Made by a program: the position numbers and the translations under genes | The notes under the pieces: model-generated | Databases searched by the model: none | What the model saw: the letters and a program-made list of their open reading frames with translations, nothing else | What the model was told of the DNA's origin: nothing | Part shown: positions 17,474 through 26,335 of the stretch, in pieces | Layout of the letters: each line of letters starts with the position of its first letter | Numbering within the stretch: the first letter of the stretch is position 1 | Source of the DNA: AP-15 sp963795485 | GTDB taxonomy: Bacteria; Pseudomonadota; Alphaproteobacteria; ATCC43930; CGMCC-115725 | Direction of reading: 5' to 3' | DNA: 64,000 bases | Assembly: GCA_963795485.1 (NCBI GenBank) | Contig: CAWCIL010000008.1 | Coordinates: forward strand, 248,001 to 312,000

Positions 17474-18522
17474 GTGTTGGCGCGAGGGCGACCGGATAAG
17501 AGCTTGGCCCGCTTCGAGCGGGTCGCACTGGTGCTGTCGGGCGGCGAGGCGCTGGGGGCCTACCAGGCAGGCGCCTACGCCGCGCTCGAAAAGGGCGGGG
17601 TGCGGCCGAACTGGATTGCCGGGACCGCGATCGGCGCGGTCAACGCCGCGATCATCGCCGGCAATTTGCCGCACGAGCGGGCATTGCGATTGCGCCAATT
17701 CTGGCACGAGATCAGCCGGCGTGCAGCGCTGCCGGCCGGGGAATGGGCTCGGCCGCTGGGCGTACCGTGCGGCCGGGCGCTGCCTGTCGCTGGTCCGAGT
17801 GGGCGGCGCGAGTTGCGCCGAGCCGGGACGAGCCGGTGATCTCGGCAGGCGAATTGCGCGAGCTGATCGGCGGGGCGGTCGATTTCGAACGGGTCAATTC
17901 GGGCGGTGTCCGCCTCGTGCTCGGCGCGGTCAATCTGGCGACCGGAGCGGAGACGTTTTTCGACAACGACCGCCACGTGCTCGGCCTCGACCACGTGCTC
18001 GCCGGCACGCCGTTGCCGGGGCTGCCGCCGGTGGCGATCGGCCGGCAGCTGTTCGGCGGCGCCGCCGTCTCGGTGTCGGCGCTCGACGAGGCCCGGCCGG
18101 CCGACACCCTGTGCTTTGCGATCGACGGTTATGATCCGGCGCCGGGCGGTCACGGCGGGATCAGCCGCTCGGCGCGCGAAATCGCCGCAATGCGCCGCAC
18201 CCACGATCTGCGCCGCATGATCGCCTTGCTCGGCGAGCGCCTGCCGCCGGCGCTGCGCGGCGAAGTCGACATCCGCCGTTGTCTCGCCGAGGCGAGCGAC
18301 GCGACCATGACCATCCTGCATCTGGTGCACGAAGGCAGTGCCGCCGACCTCGCGGCCAAGATGGCGGATTTTTCGGCCGGTGCGGTCGCCCGCCGCTGGA
18401 AGGCGGGGGAAAGCGACGCGGCGACGAGCCTCGCGCATCCGCGCTGGCTGGCGCCGCCGCCCCGACTGTCCGGGGTCATCGTCCACGAGGTCCGCGGCGG
18501 GGTCGTCGCACCGCCGCGCTGA
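17474..18522 (+). CDS. Patatin-like protein (DUF3734 type), catalytic residues missing, frameshifted
   Basis: The N-terminus is patatin: VALVLSGGEALGAYQAGAY near residues 17-35 carries the oxyanion glycine loop. The nucleophile elbow GxSxG reads GTAIGAVNAAI, with Ala52 (codon GCG, 17627-17629) in place of Ser. The region aligned to the catalytic DGG reads QLFGG (about 18049-18060), so the Asp also appears absent. The C-terminus matches the DUF3734 helical tail (RSAREIAAMRRTHDLRRM to AGESDAATSLAHPRWL). A one-base shift lies between about 17740 and 17830, and the middle segment is short for the family. Start GTG with GGAG upstream. It precedes the PHB depolymerase gene. It may be a pseudoenzyme or a decaying gene. 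Confidence 0.7.
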
Positions 18523-18811
18523 CGGGCCGAGCTAGGCTGCAAAGTAGGCAATCGTCTAGCCGGTGCCCGCAAAAGCGGCTGGTTTCGATCGCCGACATAA
18601 GAACAATACGGGAACATCTGGCGGTCATGCGACGGGCGGACAAGGATTGCGCGCCGGACCTTGCCTAAACGCTTGTCAATGCCAATATTAGGTTGAATTA
18701 AAAAGGCTTTTGATATGGGATGCTTTCGCCTGATAATCGATCGAAGCGGGCGGCCGTTTCGACAAGTTGGACGCTTCCACGATCGGCAGCCGTCCGCACC
18801 TTCGAGGGTAT

Positions 18812-20029
18812 ATGCTTTACGACGCCTACCAGGCCCAAAACGACATTCTTCGTCCGATCCGGCTGATGGCCGAAACTGCTCGCGGCTGGCTCGGCCTGCC
18901 GTGGCTGCCGATCGGCGACATGCCTTGCGTGCGCGGCGCCGCCGCCGCGATGGAGCTTTTGTCCCACGCCGGGATGTCGCATGAGCGACCCGATTTCCGC
19001 ATCAGATCGGTCACCATCGACGGCGAGGAGATCGCGGTCCGCGAGGAGGTGGTCGCCTCGCACCCGTTCTGCAACCTTTTGCATTTCCGCAAGGATTCGA
19101 CCCGCGACGAGCCGACCGTGCTGGTCGTGGCGCCGCTCTCGGGGCATTTCCCGACCTTGCTGCGCGGCACCGTCGAAACCTTGCTCGCCGATCACAACGT
19201 CTATCTGACCGACTGGAAGAACGCGCGCGACGTTCCGCTGCTCTACGGGCGGTTCGATCTCGACGATTTTGTCGAGCTGGTGATCCGGTTTGTCCGACTG
19301 CTCGGGCCGGGCCTCAATGTGATGGCGGTTTGCCAGCCATCGGTTCCGGTGCTGGCTGCGGTCTCGCTGCTGGCGGCCGGGGATGACCCGTGCCAGCCCG
19401 CATCGATGATCCTGATGGGCGGCCCGATCGACACGCGCGTCAACCCGACGGCGGTCAACCGCTTCGCCGAGGCGCACCCGCTCGACTGGTTCGAGCGTAC
19501 CGTGATCACGACCGTGCCGGCGCGCTTCCCCGGTGCGTTTCGCCGGGTCTATCCCGGGTTCCTGCAGCTCGCCGGGTTTCTCAGCATGAATTTCGATCGC
19601 CACGTCTCGGCACATTGGACGATGTTCCGCGACCTCGCCCGCGGCAGCGGCGAGAGTGCGGCGGCGACCCGCGCCTTTTACGACGAATACAGCGCGGTGA
19701 TGGATCTGCCGGCGGATTTCTATCTGCAGACGATCGAGCGAGTGTTTCAGCGCCACGACCTCCCGCAGGGCCGGTTCCGGGTGCGCGGCACCCTGATCGA
19801 ACCGGCGGCGATCGAGCGCACCGCGCTGATGACCGTCGAGGGCGAGCGCGACGATGTCTGCGGGCCGGGTCAGACCGTCGCCGCACACGATCTGTGCACC
19901 GGCATCCCGCCGGCGAAAAAGACCCAACACCTCCAGCTCAAAGTCGGCCATTATGGCGTCTTCCACGGCCGCCGGTGGCAGACCGAGACCTATCCCAAGG
20001 TCAAGTCGTTCATCCGGGCGCAGGGCTAG
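18812..20029 (+). CDS. phaZ: Intracellular polyhydroxyalkanoate depolymerase
   Basis: A 405-residue PhaZ of the intracellular Cys-nucleophile class (alpha/beta hydrolase) that releases 3-hydroxybutyrate from native PHB granules. The nucleophile is Cys174 in NVMAVCQPSVPVL, the Asp lies in EGERDDVCGPGQT near 350, and the His in VGHYGVFHGRRW near 384. The N-terminus MLYDAYQAQNDILRP and the VYLTDWKNARDVP segment near 130 are typical. Start 18812 has GAGGG a few bases upstream and gives the family N-terminus. The frame is intact. It lies between the patatin-like gene and the keto-acid cleavage/CoA-transferase genes, consistent with a PHB-use module. Confidence 0.93.
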   Translation: MLYDAYQAQNDILRPIRLMAETARGWLGLPWLPIGDMPCVRGAAAAMELLSHAGMSHERPDFRIRSVTIDGEEIAVREEVVASHPFCNLLHFRKDSTRDEPTVLVVAPLSGHFPTLLRGTVETLLADHNVYLTDWKNARDVPLLYGRFDLDDFVELVIRFVRLLGPGLNVMAVCQPSVPVLAAVSLLAAGDDPCQPASMILMGGPIDTRVNPTAVNRFAEAHPLDWFERTVITTVPARFPGAFRRVYPGFLQLAGFLSMNFDRHVSAHWTMFRDLARGSGESAAATRAFYDEYSAVMDLPADFYLQTIERVFQRHDLPQGRFRVRGTLIEPAAIERTALMTVEGERDDVCGPGQTVAAHDLCTGIPPAKKTQHLQLKVGHYGVFHGRRWQTETYPKVKSFIRAQG

Positions 20030-20034
20030 CCGCC

Positions 20035-20073
20035 CCCTCGCTTTCCTCCCCGCCTGCGGGGTTGGGGCGAGGG
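20035..20073. repeat. Dispersed nested palindromic repeat, copy 2
   Basis: Outer arms CCCTCGC (20035-20041) and GCGAGGG (20067-20073) enclose an inner hairpin CCCCGC-CT-GCGGGG. The element fills the spacer between phaZ and the keto-acid cleavage enzyme and could act as a transcription-attenuating or mRNA-stabilising hairpin. Confidence 0.5.
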
Positions 20074-20113
20074 TGCAGGTTGCGGCGCTGGACGACGGTG
20101 AGGGAGGAGGAAG

Positions 20114-21050
20114 ATGGCTCTGGGCGGCAAGGTCGTGATCACTTGTGCGGTCACCGGGTCGATCCACACCCCGACGATGAGCCCCTACCTGCCGTTGACC
20201 CCGGACGAGATCGCGCGCGATGCGATCGCCGCGGCCGAGGCCGGGGCGGCGATCCTGCACCTGCATGCCCGCGATCCCAAGGACGGGCGGCCGACCCCCG
20301 ACCCCGGCGATCTTCATGCAGTTCCTGCCGCGGATCAAGCAGGCGACCAAGGCCGTCATCAACATCACGACCGGCGGCGGCCACGGCATGTCATTGGACG
20401 AGCGACTCGCCGCCCCGTTGCGGGCCAAGCCGGAAATGTGCTCGCTCAACATGGGGTCGATGAATTTCGGGCTCTATCCGATGCTCTCCCGCTACAAGGA
20501 TTGGAAATATCCGTGGGAGACGCAGCATCTCGAAATGACCCGCGACTTCATCTTCCGCAACACCTTCGCCGACATCGAGCGGATCCTGAAGGATCTGGGC
20601 GAGGGCTGCGGCACCCGGTTCGAGTTCGAATGCTACGATGTCGGCCACCTCTATAATCTCGCGCATTTTCTCGAGCGCGGCCTGGTCAAGCCGCCGCTGT
20701 TCGTGCAGACGATCTTCGGGATCTTGGGCGGCATCGGCGCCGACCCCGACAACCTCGTCCACATGAAGCACATCGCCGACAAGCTGTTCGGCGATTCTTA
20801 TGCCTGGTCGGTCCTGGCCGCCGGCCGGCACCAATTGCCGCTGGTGACGATGGGTGCGATCATGGGCGGCAACGTCCGGGTCGGGCTCGAAAATTCGCTG
20901 TGGATCGGGCGCGGCAAGCTCGCCACCAGCAACGCCGACCAGGTCAGCCGCATCCGCGCCATCGTCGAGAATTTGTCGCTCGAAATCGCCACCCCCGACG
21001 AAGCGCGCGCGATGCTCGCGCTGAAGGGCGGCGACGCCGTCGCCTTTTGA
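20114..21050 (+). CDS. Beta-keto acid cleavage enzyme (BKACE, DUF849), frameshifted
   Basis: Zinc-dependent enzyme that condenses a beta-keto acid with acetyl-CoA to give acetoacetate and a new acyl-CoA. The N-terminal KVVITCAVTGSIHTP and metal motif ILHLHARDPKDGRPT (His-x-His) are clear, as are INITTGGGHGMSLDER, NMGSMNFG and VTMGAIMGGNVRVGLEN. One extra C in the CCCC run near 20301-20306 splits the frame; without it, RPTPDPAIFMQFLPRIKQ reads through. Repaired length is about 311 residues, normal for the family. GGAGGAAG lies directly before the ATG. The 3' neighbour is a CoA-transferase that could activate the acetoacetate formed. Which beta-keto acid is cleaved is not decided by sequence; 3-oxoadipate or 3-keto-5-aminohexanoate are options. 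Confidence 0.85.
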
Positions 21051-21064
21051 TCGAGGCGCGAGGG

Positions 21065-21804
21065 ATGATCGACAAGCGGGTGCGCGATCTGGCCGAGGCG
21101 GTTGCCGGGATCAAGGACGGCTCGGTCGTGCTGTGCGCCGGGTTCGGCGGCGCCGGATTGCCTGACGCGCTGTGCGAAGCGGTGATCGAGCAGGGGGCGC
21201 GGGATCTGACCGTCGTCGCCAACAATGCCGGCACCGGGCGGACCGGGCTCGCGGCGCTGATGGCCGCCGGCCGGGTCGCCAAGATCATGTGCTCGTTTCC
21301 GCGCAGCTCGGGCAGCGTCGTCTTCGAGGAGCTCTATGCCGCCGGCAAGATCGAGCTCGAATTGTTGCCGCAGGGGACGCTCAGCGAACGCATGCGCTGC
21401 GCCGCCGCCGGGCTCGGCGGCTACTATTCGCCGGTCTCGGTCGGAACCCGGCTCGCCGAGGGCAAGGAGCATCGCGAGATCGACGGGCGGACTATGTGCT
21501 CGAAAAACCTCTGAAAGGCGATGTGGCCCTGCTCGCCGCCGACCGCGCCGACCGCTGGGGCAACCTGACCTACCGCAAATCGCCGCGCAACTTCAACCCG
21601 ACGATGGCGATGGCGGCCGACCTCGCGATCGTGCAGGTGCGCCATGTCGTCGAATTGGGCGAAATCGATCCCGAAGTGATCGTCACCCCCGGCATCTTCG
21701 TCGACCGCGTCGTGCAAGCTCGCGTTTTAGGCTATCTCACAGTAAGGCGAGGAGGCGAAGATTTCACCGACGGCAGGCCGGTACCCACCCCAGATCGGTC
21801 CTGA
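21065..21804 (+). CDS. 3-oxoacid CoA-transferase subunit A (PcaI-like), frameshifted
   Basis: Alpha subunit of a succinyl-CoA:3-oxoacid (acetoacetate or 3-oxoadipate) CoA-transferase. The glycine-rich CoA loop LCAGFGGAGLPDAL is near residue 22; NNAGTGRTGLAALM, CSFPRSSGSVVFEELY, LPQGTLSERMRCA, GTRLAEGKE and TPGIFVDRVV follow the PcaI-like order. A one-base deletion near 21490 (CGGAC, probably CGGGAC) breaks the frame before DYVLEKPLKGD. The in-frame end at 21804 adds about 25 unusual residues after DRVVQAR; a TAG near 21728 in another frame may be the true stop. It starts 14 nt after the BKACE stop, so the two are probably co-translated. Confidence 0.85.
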
Positions 21805-21899
21805 GCTTTCGCCGGGCAGGCAAGGTCTAGGGTTATCGGGGTGGCTTCGTCATCGCCTCACCGTCTCACGCTGGAGAGACGAATCCAAGGAGGAACCCG

Positions 21900-22568
21900 A
21901 TGCCGCTCAAACGTCGCCAGATCGCGTGGCGGGCCGCGCAGGACCTCGCCGACGGCGCCTATGTGAATCTCGGGATCGGGCTGCCGACCCTGGTCTCCGA
22001 TTTCATCCCGCATGGTCGCGAGATCGTATTGCACAGCGAGAACGGCATCTTGGGCGTCGGCCCGGCGCCCGGCGCCAACGAGGTCGATCCCGATCTGATC
22101 AACGCCGGCAAGCAGCCGGTGACGCTGCGTCACCGGCGGCAGCTATGTCCACCACACCGACTCGTTTCTGATGATCCGCGGCGGCCATCTCGACCTGGCG
22201 TTGCTCGGCGCCTTCGAGGTCGCCGAGAACGGCGATCTGGCGAATTGGACCACCGACGATCCGGGCTTCCCGCCGGGTGTGGGAGGGGCGATGGACCTCG
22301 CGGTCGGCGCCAAGGAGATCCGCGTCCTGCTCGAGCACACCACCAAATCGGGCATGCCCCGCATCCGGCGACGCTGCGAATACCCGCTGACCGCCGCCAG
22401 CGCGGTGCGTCGGATCTACACCGACCTCGCGGTCATCGACGTGACCGGCGACGGCCTCGTGGTCCGCGAGATCGCCGACGACATCGACTTTGCCGCCCTG
22501 CAAACCAAAACCGAAGCCGGACTGCGCGCCGCCCCCGACCTCAAGCCGCTGCGCGCCCCGCTGTCTAG
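21900..22568 (+). CDS. 3-oxoacid CoA-transferase subunit B (PcaJ-like), frameshifted
   Basis: Beta subunit carrying the catalytic glutamate in LHSENGILGVGP near residue 43-54. Other family features are YVNLGIGLPTLVSDFI near 20, SYVHHTDSFLMIRGGHLDLA, DLANWTTDD, GGAMDLAVGAKEI and the C-terminal YTDLAVIDVTGDG. One extra base near 22128 shifts the frame between PVTL and VTGGSY. In the shifted frame no stop occurs until 22770, running through a palindromic repeat and into the 3' end of rppH; a TAG at 22566-22568 in the original frame is probably the true end, so a second indel is likely. AGGAGGAAC is 5 nt before the ATG. Confidence 0.85.
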   Translation: MPLKRRQIAWRAAQDLADGAYVNLGIGLPTLVSDFIPHGREIVLHSENGILGVGPAPGANEVDPDLINAGKQPVTLRHRRQLCPPHRLVSDDPRRPSRPGVARRLRGRRERRSGELDHRRSGLPAGCGRGDGPRGRRQGDPRPARAHHQIGHAPHPATLRIPADRRQRGASDLHRPRGHRRDRRRPRGPRDRRRHRLCRPANQNRSRTARRPRPQAAARPAV

Positions 22569-22631
22569 CGATACAGATCGAACCGGCGCCCATCGACTGG
22601 CCGGCGATTCGTCACCCGCCTCGCTGCGCTT

Positions 22632-22660
22632 GGACCCTCTCCTGCGATGCCGGAGGGGAC
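22632..22660. repeat. Dispersed palindromic repeat, copy 3 (degenerate)
   Basis: GGACCCTCTCCTGC-GAT-GCCGGAGGGGACC is an imperfect version of the CCCTCTCCCGC/GCGGGAGAGGG hairpin seen at 11.6 and 29.57 kb. It lies in the spacer where the CoA-transferase B and rppH genes converge, a position suited to a bidirectional terminator-like hairpin. Confidence 0.45.
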
Positions 22661-22699
22661 CAGCCCGCAGAGCGGGTGGGTGGGGGATGGCTCGATGCG

Positions 22700-23197
22700 T
22701 TAGGGCAAGCAAAGCCGGCGGCAATGCTCGCGGAACTCGGTCACGATGTCGATGTAGAGCTGGCGCTTGAACGCCACGATCAGCTCGGGCAATTCGTCGA
22801 GCGCCGCCCAGCGCCAGGCGTCGAATTCAGGATGCTCGGTGGCGAGGTCGATGTCGGCGTCGCAGCCGGTAAAGCGCATCACGAACCATTTCTGGCGCTG
22901 GCCGCGGTAGCGCCCGCCCCACACCTTCGCGGCGAGCGCGGGGGGCAGGTCGTAGGTCAGCCAGGCACGGCTCTCGGCGACGATTTCGGCGTTGCCGGTG
23001 CCGATCTCCTCTGCGAGCTCGCGCATCGCCGCCTGCCGCGGGGTCTCGCCGGGGTCGATCCCGCCCTGCGGCATCTGCCACGCCGGCCTCGCGGCCATGT
23101 CGGTGCGCCGCGCGATGAAAACCTGTCCCCGGCCGTTTACCAGCATGATCCCGACCGCCGGTCGGTAGGCTCGCGCTCCGCTGTCGAACTCTGCCAT
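22700..23197 (-). CDS. rppH: RNA pyrophosphohydrolase
   Basis: A 165-residue Nudix hydrolase of the RppH/IalA type that removes pyrophosphate from RNA 5' triphosphates and so starts mRNA decay. The full Nudix box is GGIDPGETPRQAAMRELAEE (residues about 45-64) followed by IGT. RppH-specific features are RPAVGIMLVNGRGQVFIARR at the N-terminus, WQMPQGGID, and the C-terminal YRGQRQKWFVMRF and EFDAWRWAALDELPELIV. GGCGGCGG precedes the ATG. It lies just downstream of ctpA on the same strand, whose frame overlaps its 5' end by about 60 nt, a common alphaproteobacterial neighbourhood. Confidence 0.93.
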   Translation of the reverse strand: MAEFDSGARAYRPAVGIMLVNGRGQVFIARRTDMAARPAWQMPQGGIDPGETPRQAAMRELAEEIGTGNAEIVAESRAWLTYDLPPALAAKVWGGRYRGQRQKWFVMRFTGCDADIDLATEHPEFDAWRWAALDELPELIVAFKRQLYIDIVTEFREHCRRLCLP

Positions 23198-24535
23198 GCG
23201 AACCGCCGCCCGAGCCGCCGATGCCCACGAGTGAACAGCCGGCTCAAGTTGACCAGGCGGCCGTTGAACAGCGACATGCCGCGCAGCATGTCGGCGGCGC
23301 GCATCATCTGATAATCGGCAGGCGTCCCCATGATCGACGGATCGACCGAGCTCGAAGCATCGGAATCGTCGTCGGCATCATCGCTCTTCGTGGTCGATAC
23401 CGCCGCGACCTTGGCCCCGGGTTGGGCGGGCGGCGCCTCGATCTTCGCCGCTTCGACGACGATGTCGGGCTCGATCCCCTTGGCCTGGATCGACCGGCCC
23501 GAGGGCGTGTAGTAGCGCGCCGTCGTCAGCCGCATCGCACCGTGGCCGGGCAGCGGGATGATCGTCTGCACCGAGCCCTTGCCGAACGAGCGGGTGCCGA
23601 GCAGGATCGCCCGGTGGTGATCTTTCAGCGCGCCGGCGACGATCTCGCTGGCCGAGGCCGATCCGCCGTTGATCAGCACCGCCAGCGGCAGCCCCGCGGC
23701 AATGTCGCCGCCGGGGCGGGCGTCGTAGCGCTGCGCGTCGTCGGGGTTGCGCCCCCGGGTCGAGACGACCTCGCCCTTGTCGAGAAATGCGTCCGACACC
23801 GCCACCGCCTGGTCGAGCAGGCCGCCGGGGTTGTTGCGCAGGTCGAGGATGATCCCGCGCAGCTTGTTGCCGGCCTGCTGCTTGATGCTCTTCATCGCGC
23901 TGTTGAGTCCGACATCGGTCTGCTCGTTGAACGAGGTGATCCGGATATAGCCGATATCGTCGCCGACGAGGTGCGAGCGGACCGATTTGATGTGGATCGT
24001 CGCGCGCGTCAGATCGACGTCGAACGGGTCGCGGCCCTTGCGCCGGATCGTCAGTTTTACGTCGCTGTTGACCGGCCCGCGCATCTTCTCGACCGCCTGC
24101 GGCAAGGTCATGCCCTGCACCGGCTTGCCGTCGAGCTGGGTGATCAGATCGCCCGGCTTCAACCCGGCGCGAGCCGCCGGGGTGTCGTCGATCGGCGAGA
24201 TCACCTTGACCAGGCCGTTCTCCATCGACACCTCGATGCCGAGCCCGCCGAACTCGCCGCGGGTCTGCACCTTCATGTCGTCGAAATTCTTCTTGTCCAA
24301 ATAGTTCGAATGGGGATCGAGCGATGTCAGCATGCCGTTGATCGCCGAACTCGACCAGCTTCTCGTCCTTGACCTTGCCGACATAGTCGGCGCGCACGGT
24401 CTCGAACACTTCACCGAATAAATTGAGTTCCTTGTAGGTTTCGGAAGAATTCGCCGCCGCCTCTGTGATGTCCTGTCGCAGCGAAAACACCAGCACCGTC
24501 GCCACCGCCGCCGCGATCAACCCAAACCGTCTCAT
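23137..24535 (-). CDS. S41 family C-terminal processing peptidase, frameshifted
   Basis: Periplasmic serine protease of the CtpA/Prc family. A signal/anchor (MRRFGLIAAAVATVLVFSL) is followed by an N-terminal helical domain, a PDZ domain (GGLGIEVSMENGLVKVISP to AGLKPGDLITQLDG, near 95-140) and the S41 protease domain. The protease has IGYIRITSFNEQT, GIILDLRNNPGGLLDQAV, the nucleophile Ser in VLINGGSASASEIV and the Lys in GTRSFGKGSVQT. An extra G near 24350 shifts the frame before INGMLTSLDPHSNYLD. The C-terminus after DMLRGMSLFNGRLVN runs longer than usual and overlaps rppH by 61 nt, so the real stop may have been lost to another indel. Confidence 0.88.
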
Positions 24536-24637
24536 CCATGCACCCTTGAAATCGCCCCGCCCGGAGTGCCTAGAGATGATATCCGGCCCGGTGCGCGATG
24601 ATCAAGATGGGAGCCGCGAAGGGGCGTTTGGTTGCGC

Positions 24638-26209
24638 TCAGTCAGCAGCGCTCCGCCGGCTTTCCTGCGGTCGGATCAGCGAGCGGCCGGTCATCGCCGC
24701 CGGCTGGGGCAGGCCGAGCAGCGCCAGCAGGGTCGGGGCGACATCGGCCAGCCGGCCGTCCTCCAGACGTCCGACCGAGGCGGGCGGGTTGACCAGCACG
24801 AGCGGCACCGGGTTCAGCGTATGCGCGGTATGCGGCTCGCCGGTCTGCGGATCGCGCATCATCTCGGCGTTGCCGTGGTCGGCGGTCACGACGAGCGTGC
24901 CGCCGGCCTGCTCGACCGCGCTCGCCAGCCGCCCCAGGCACCGGTCGAGGGCCTCGACTGCCGCCACCGCGGCATCGAACAATCCGCTGTGCCCGACCAT
25001 GTCGGCGTTGGCGTAATTCAGCACGATCACATCGAAATGGCCGGCCTCGATCGCCTCGACGACTTTGTCGGTGACCGCCGGGGCCGACATTTCGGGCTGT
25101 CGGTCGTAGGTGGCGATGCGCGGCGACGGCACCAGAAATCCGCTCCTCGCCGGGAAACACGGTCTCGCGGCCGCCATTGAAAAAGAATGTGACATGCGCG
25201 TATTTCTCGGTCTCGGCGATGCGCAGCTGGGTCAGACCGGCTTTCGATACGATCTCGCCAAAGGTGTCGTCGAGCTGTTCCGGCGGAAACAGGGTCGCGA
25301 GATAAGGGTTGAGCTCGGCCGAATACTCGGTCAGCCCGAGGGCCGCGGCGAAGGCGACGCGACGGCCGCGGGCGAACCCGGCGAAATCCGGGTCGAGCAG
25401 TGCGGCGGCGATCTCGCGCACCCGATCGGCGCGGAAGTTGGCGATGAGAATTCCATCGCCGTCGCGCATGCCGTGATATCCGCCGATCGCGGCCGGCGGC
25501 ACGAACTCGTCGGTCTCGCCGCGTCGCATAGGCGGCCTCGACCGCGCTCGGACGCGCTGGCGGCGGCGGCGCCCTCGCCTGCGGCGATAACCCGATAGGC
25601 TTTTTCGACCCGGTCCCAGCGCTGGTCGCGATCCATCGCATAATAGCGGCCGGCGACGGTGGCGATCCGCAGATCGGTCAGGCTGCCGACATCGCGCTCG
25701 AATGTTTCGAGAAAGGAGAGAGCGGATTTGGGCGGGGTATCACGGCCGTCGAGAATGGCGTGGACCGCGACCGGCACCCCGGCCTCGGCGAGAATACGGC
25801 CGAGGGCCGCAATCTGGTGCCGGTGCGAATGCACTCCGCCGGGCGACAGCAGCCCGAGCAGATGAGCGGTGCCGCCGGTCTGCTTCAGCGCCGCGATGAA
25901 ACCGTGCAGAGCCGGCATCCGCGCCAGTTCGCCCGAAGCGATCGCCGCGTCGATGCGCGGCAGGTCCTGCATGACCACCCGGCCAGCCCCAAGATTGGTG
26001 TGGCCGACCTCGGAATTGCCCATCTGCCCATCAGGAAGCCCGACACAATGCTCGCTCGCCTGCAATTGTGCATGCGGCCACCGCGCCGTCAGCCGGCGCC
26101 ATACCGGGATCTGCGCGCTCTCGATCGCATTGTCCGAGGCGGCACCGCGTTCGCCCCAGCCGTCGAGAATGCACAACACCAGCGGACGCGATCGGGGATG
26201 GGAATTCAT
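24638..26209 (-). CDS. gpmI: 2,3-bisphosphoglycerate-independent phosphoglycerate mutase, two frameshifts
   Basis: Glycolytic mutase of the alkaline-phosphatase superfamily, needing two Mn ions. Conserved elements in order: LCILDGWGERG near residue 12 (metal Asp), MGNSEVGHTNLGAGR near 64 (phosphoserine Ser), GVHSHRHQI, DGRDTPPKSAL, VAGRYYAMDRDQRWDRV, IANFRADRVREIA, KYAHVTFFFNGG, NYANADMVGHSG and VVTADHGNAEMM. One base is missing between about 25529 and 25620 and one extra is present near 25130-25145; both junctions fall in regions where the homologous sequence simply continues. Repaired length is about 523 residues. The gene usually has envC next to ctpA in relatives, but here only about 100 nt separates gpmI and ctpA. 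Confidence 0.92.
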
Positions 26210-26335
26210 CTCAGGCGGGCCTCGAGCGGGGGACGATCTCTATACGCGAAACCGATCTCACCCACATAGCGTTCCCATAACGTCGGCGTGCGCGGCTAAG
26301 TTATGGTCCTCCCAAACCCGGCCGGATCAAGCGCC

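Noticed and set aside
18698..20452. 584-codon open frame antisense to phaZ and BKACE
   Set aside because: Both sense genes carry complete active-site motifs; the antisense frame does not.
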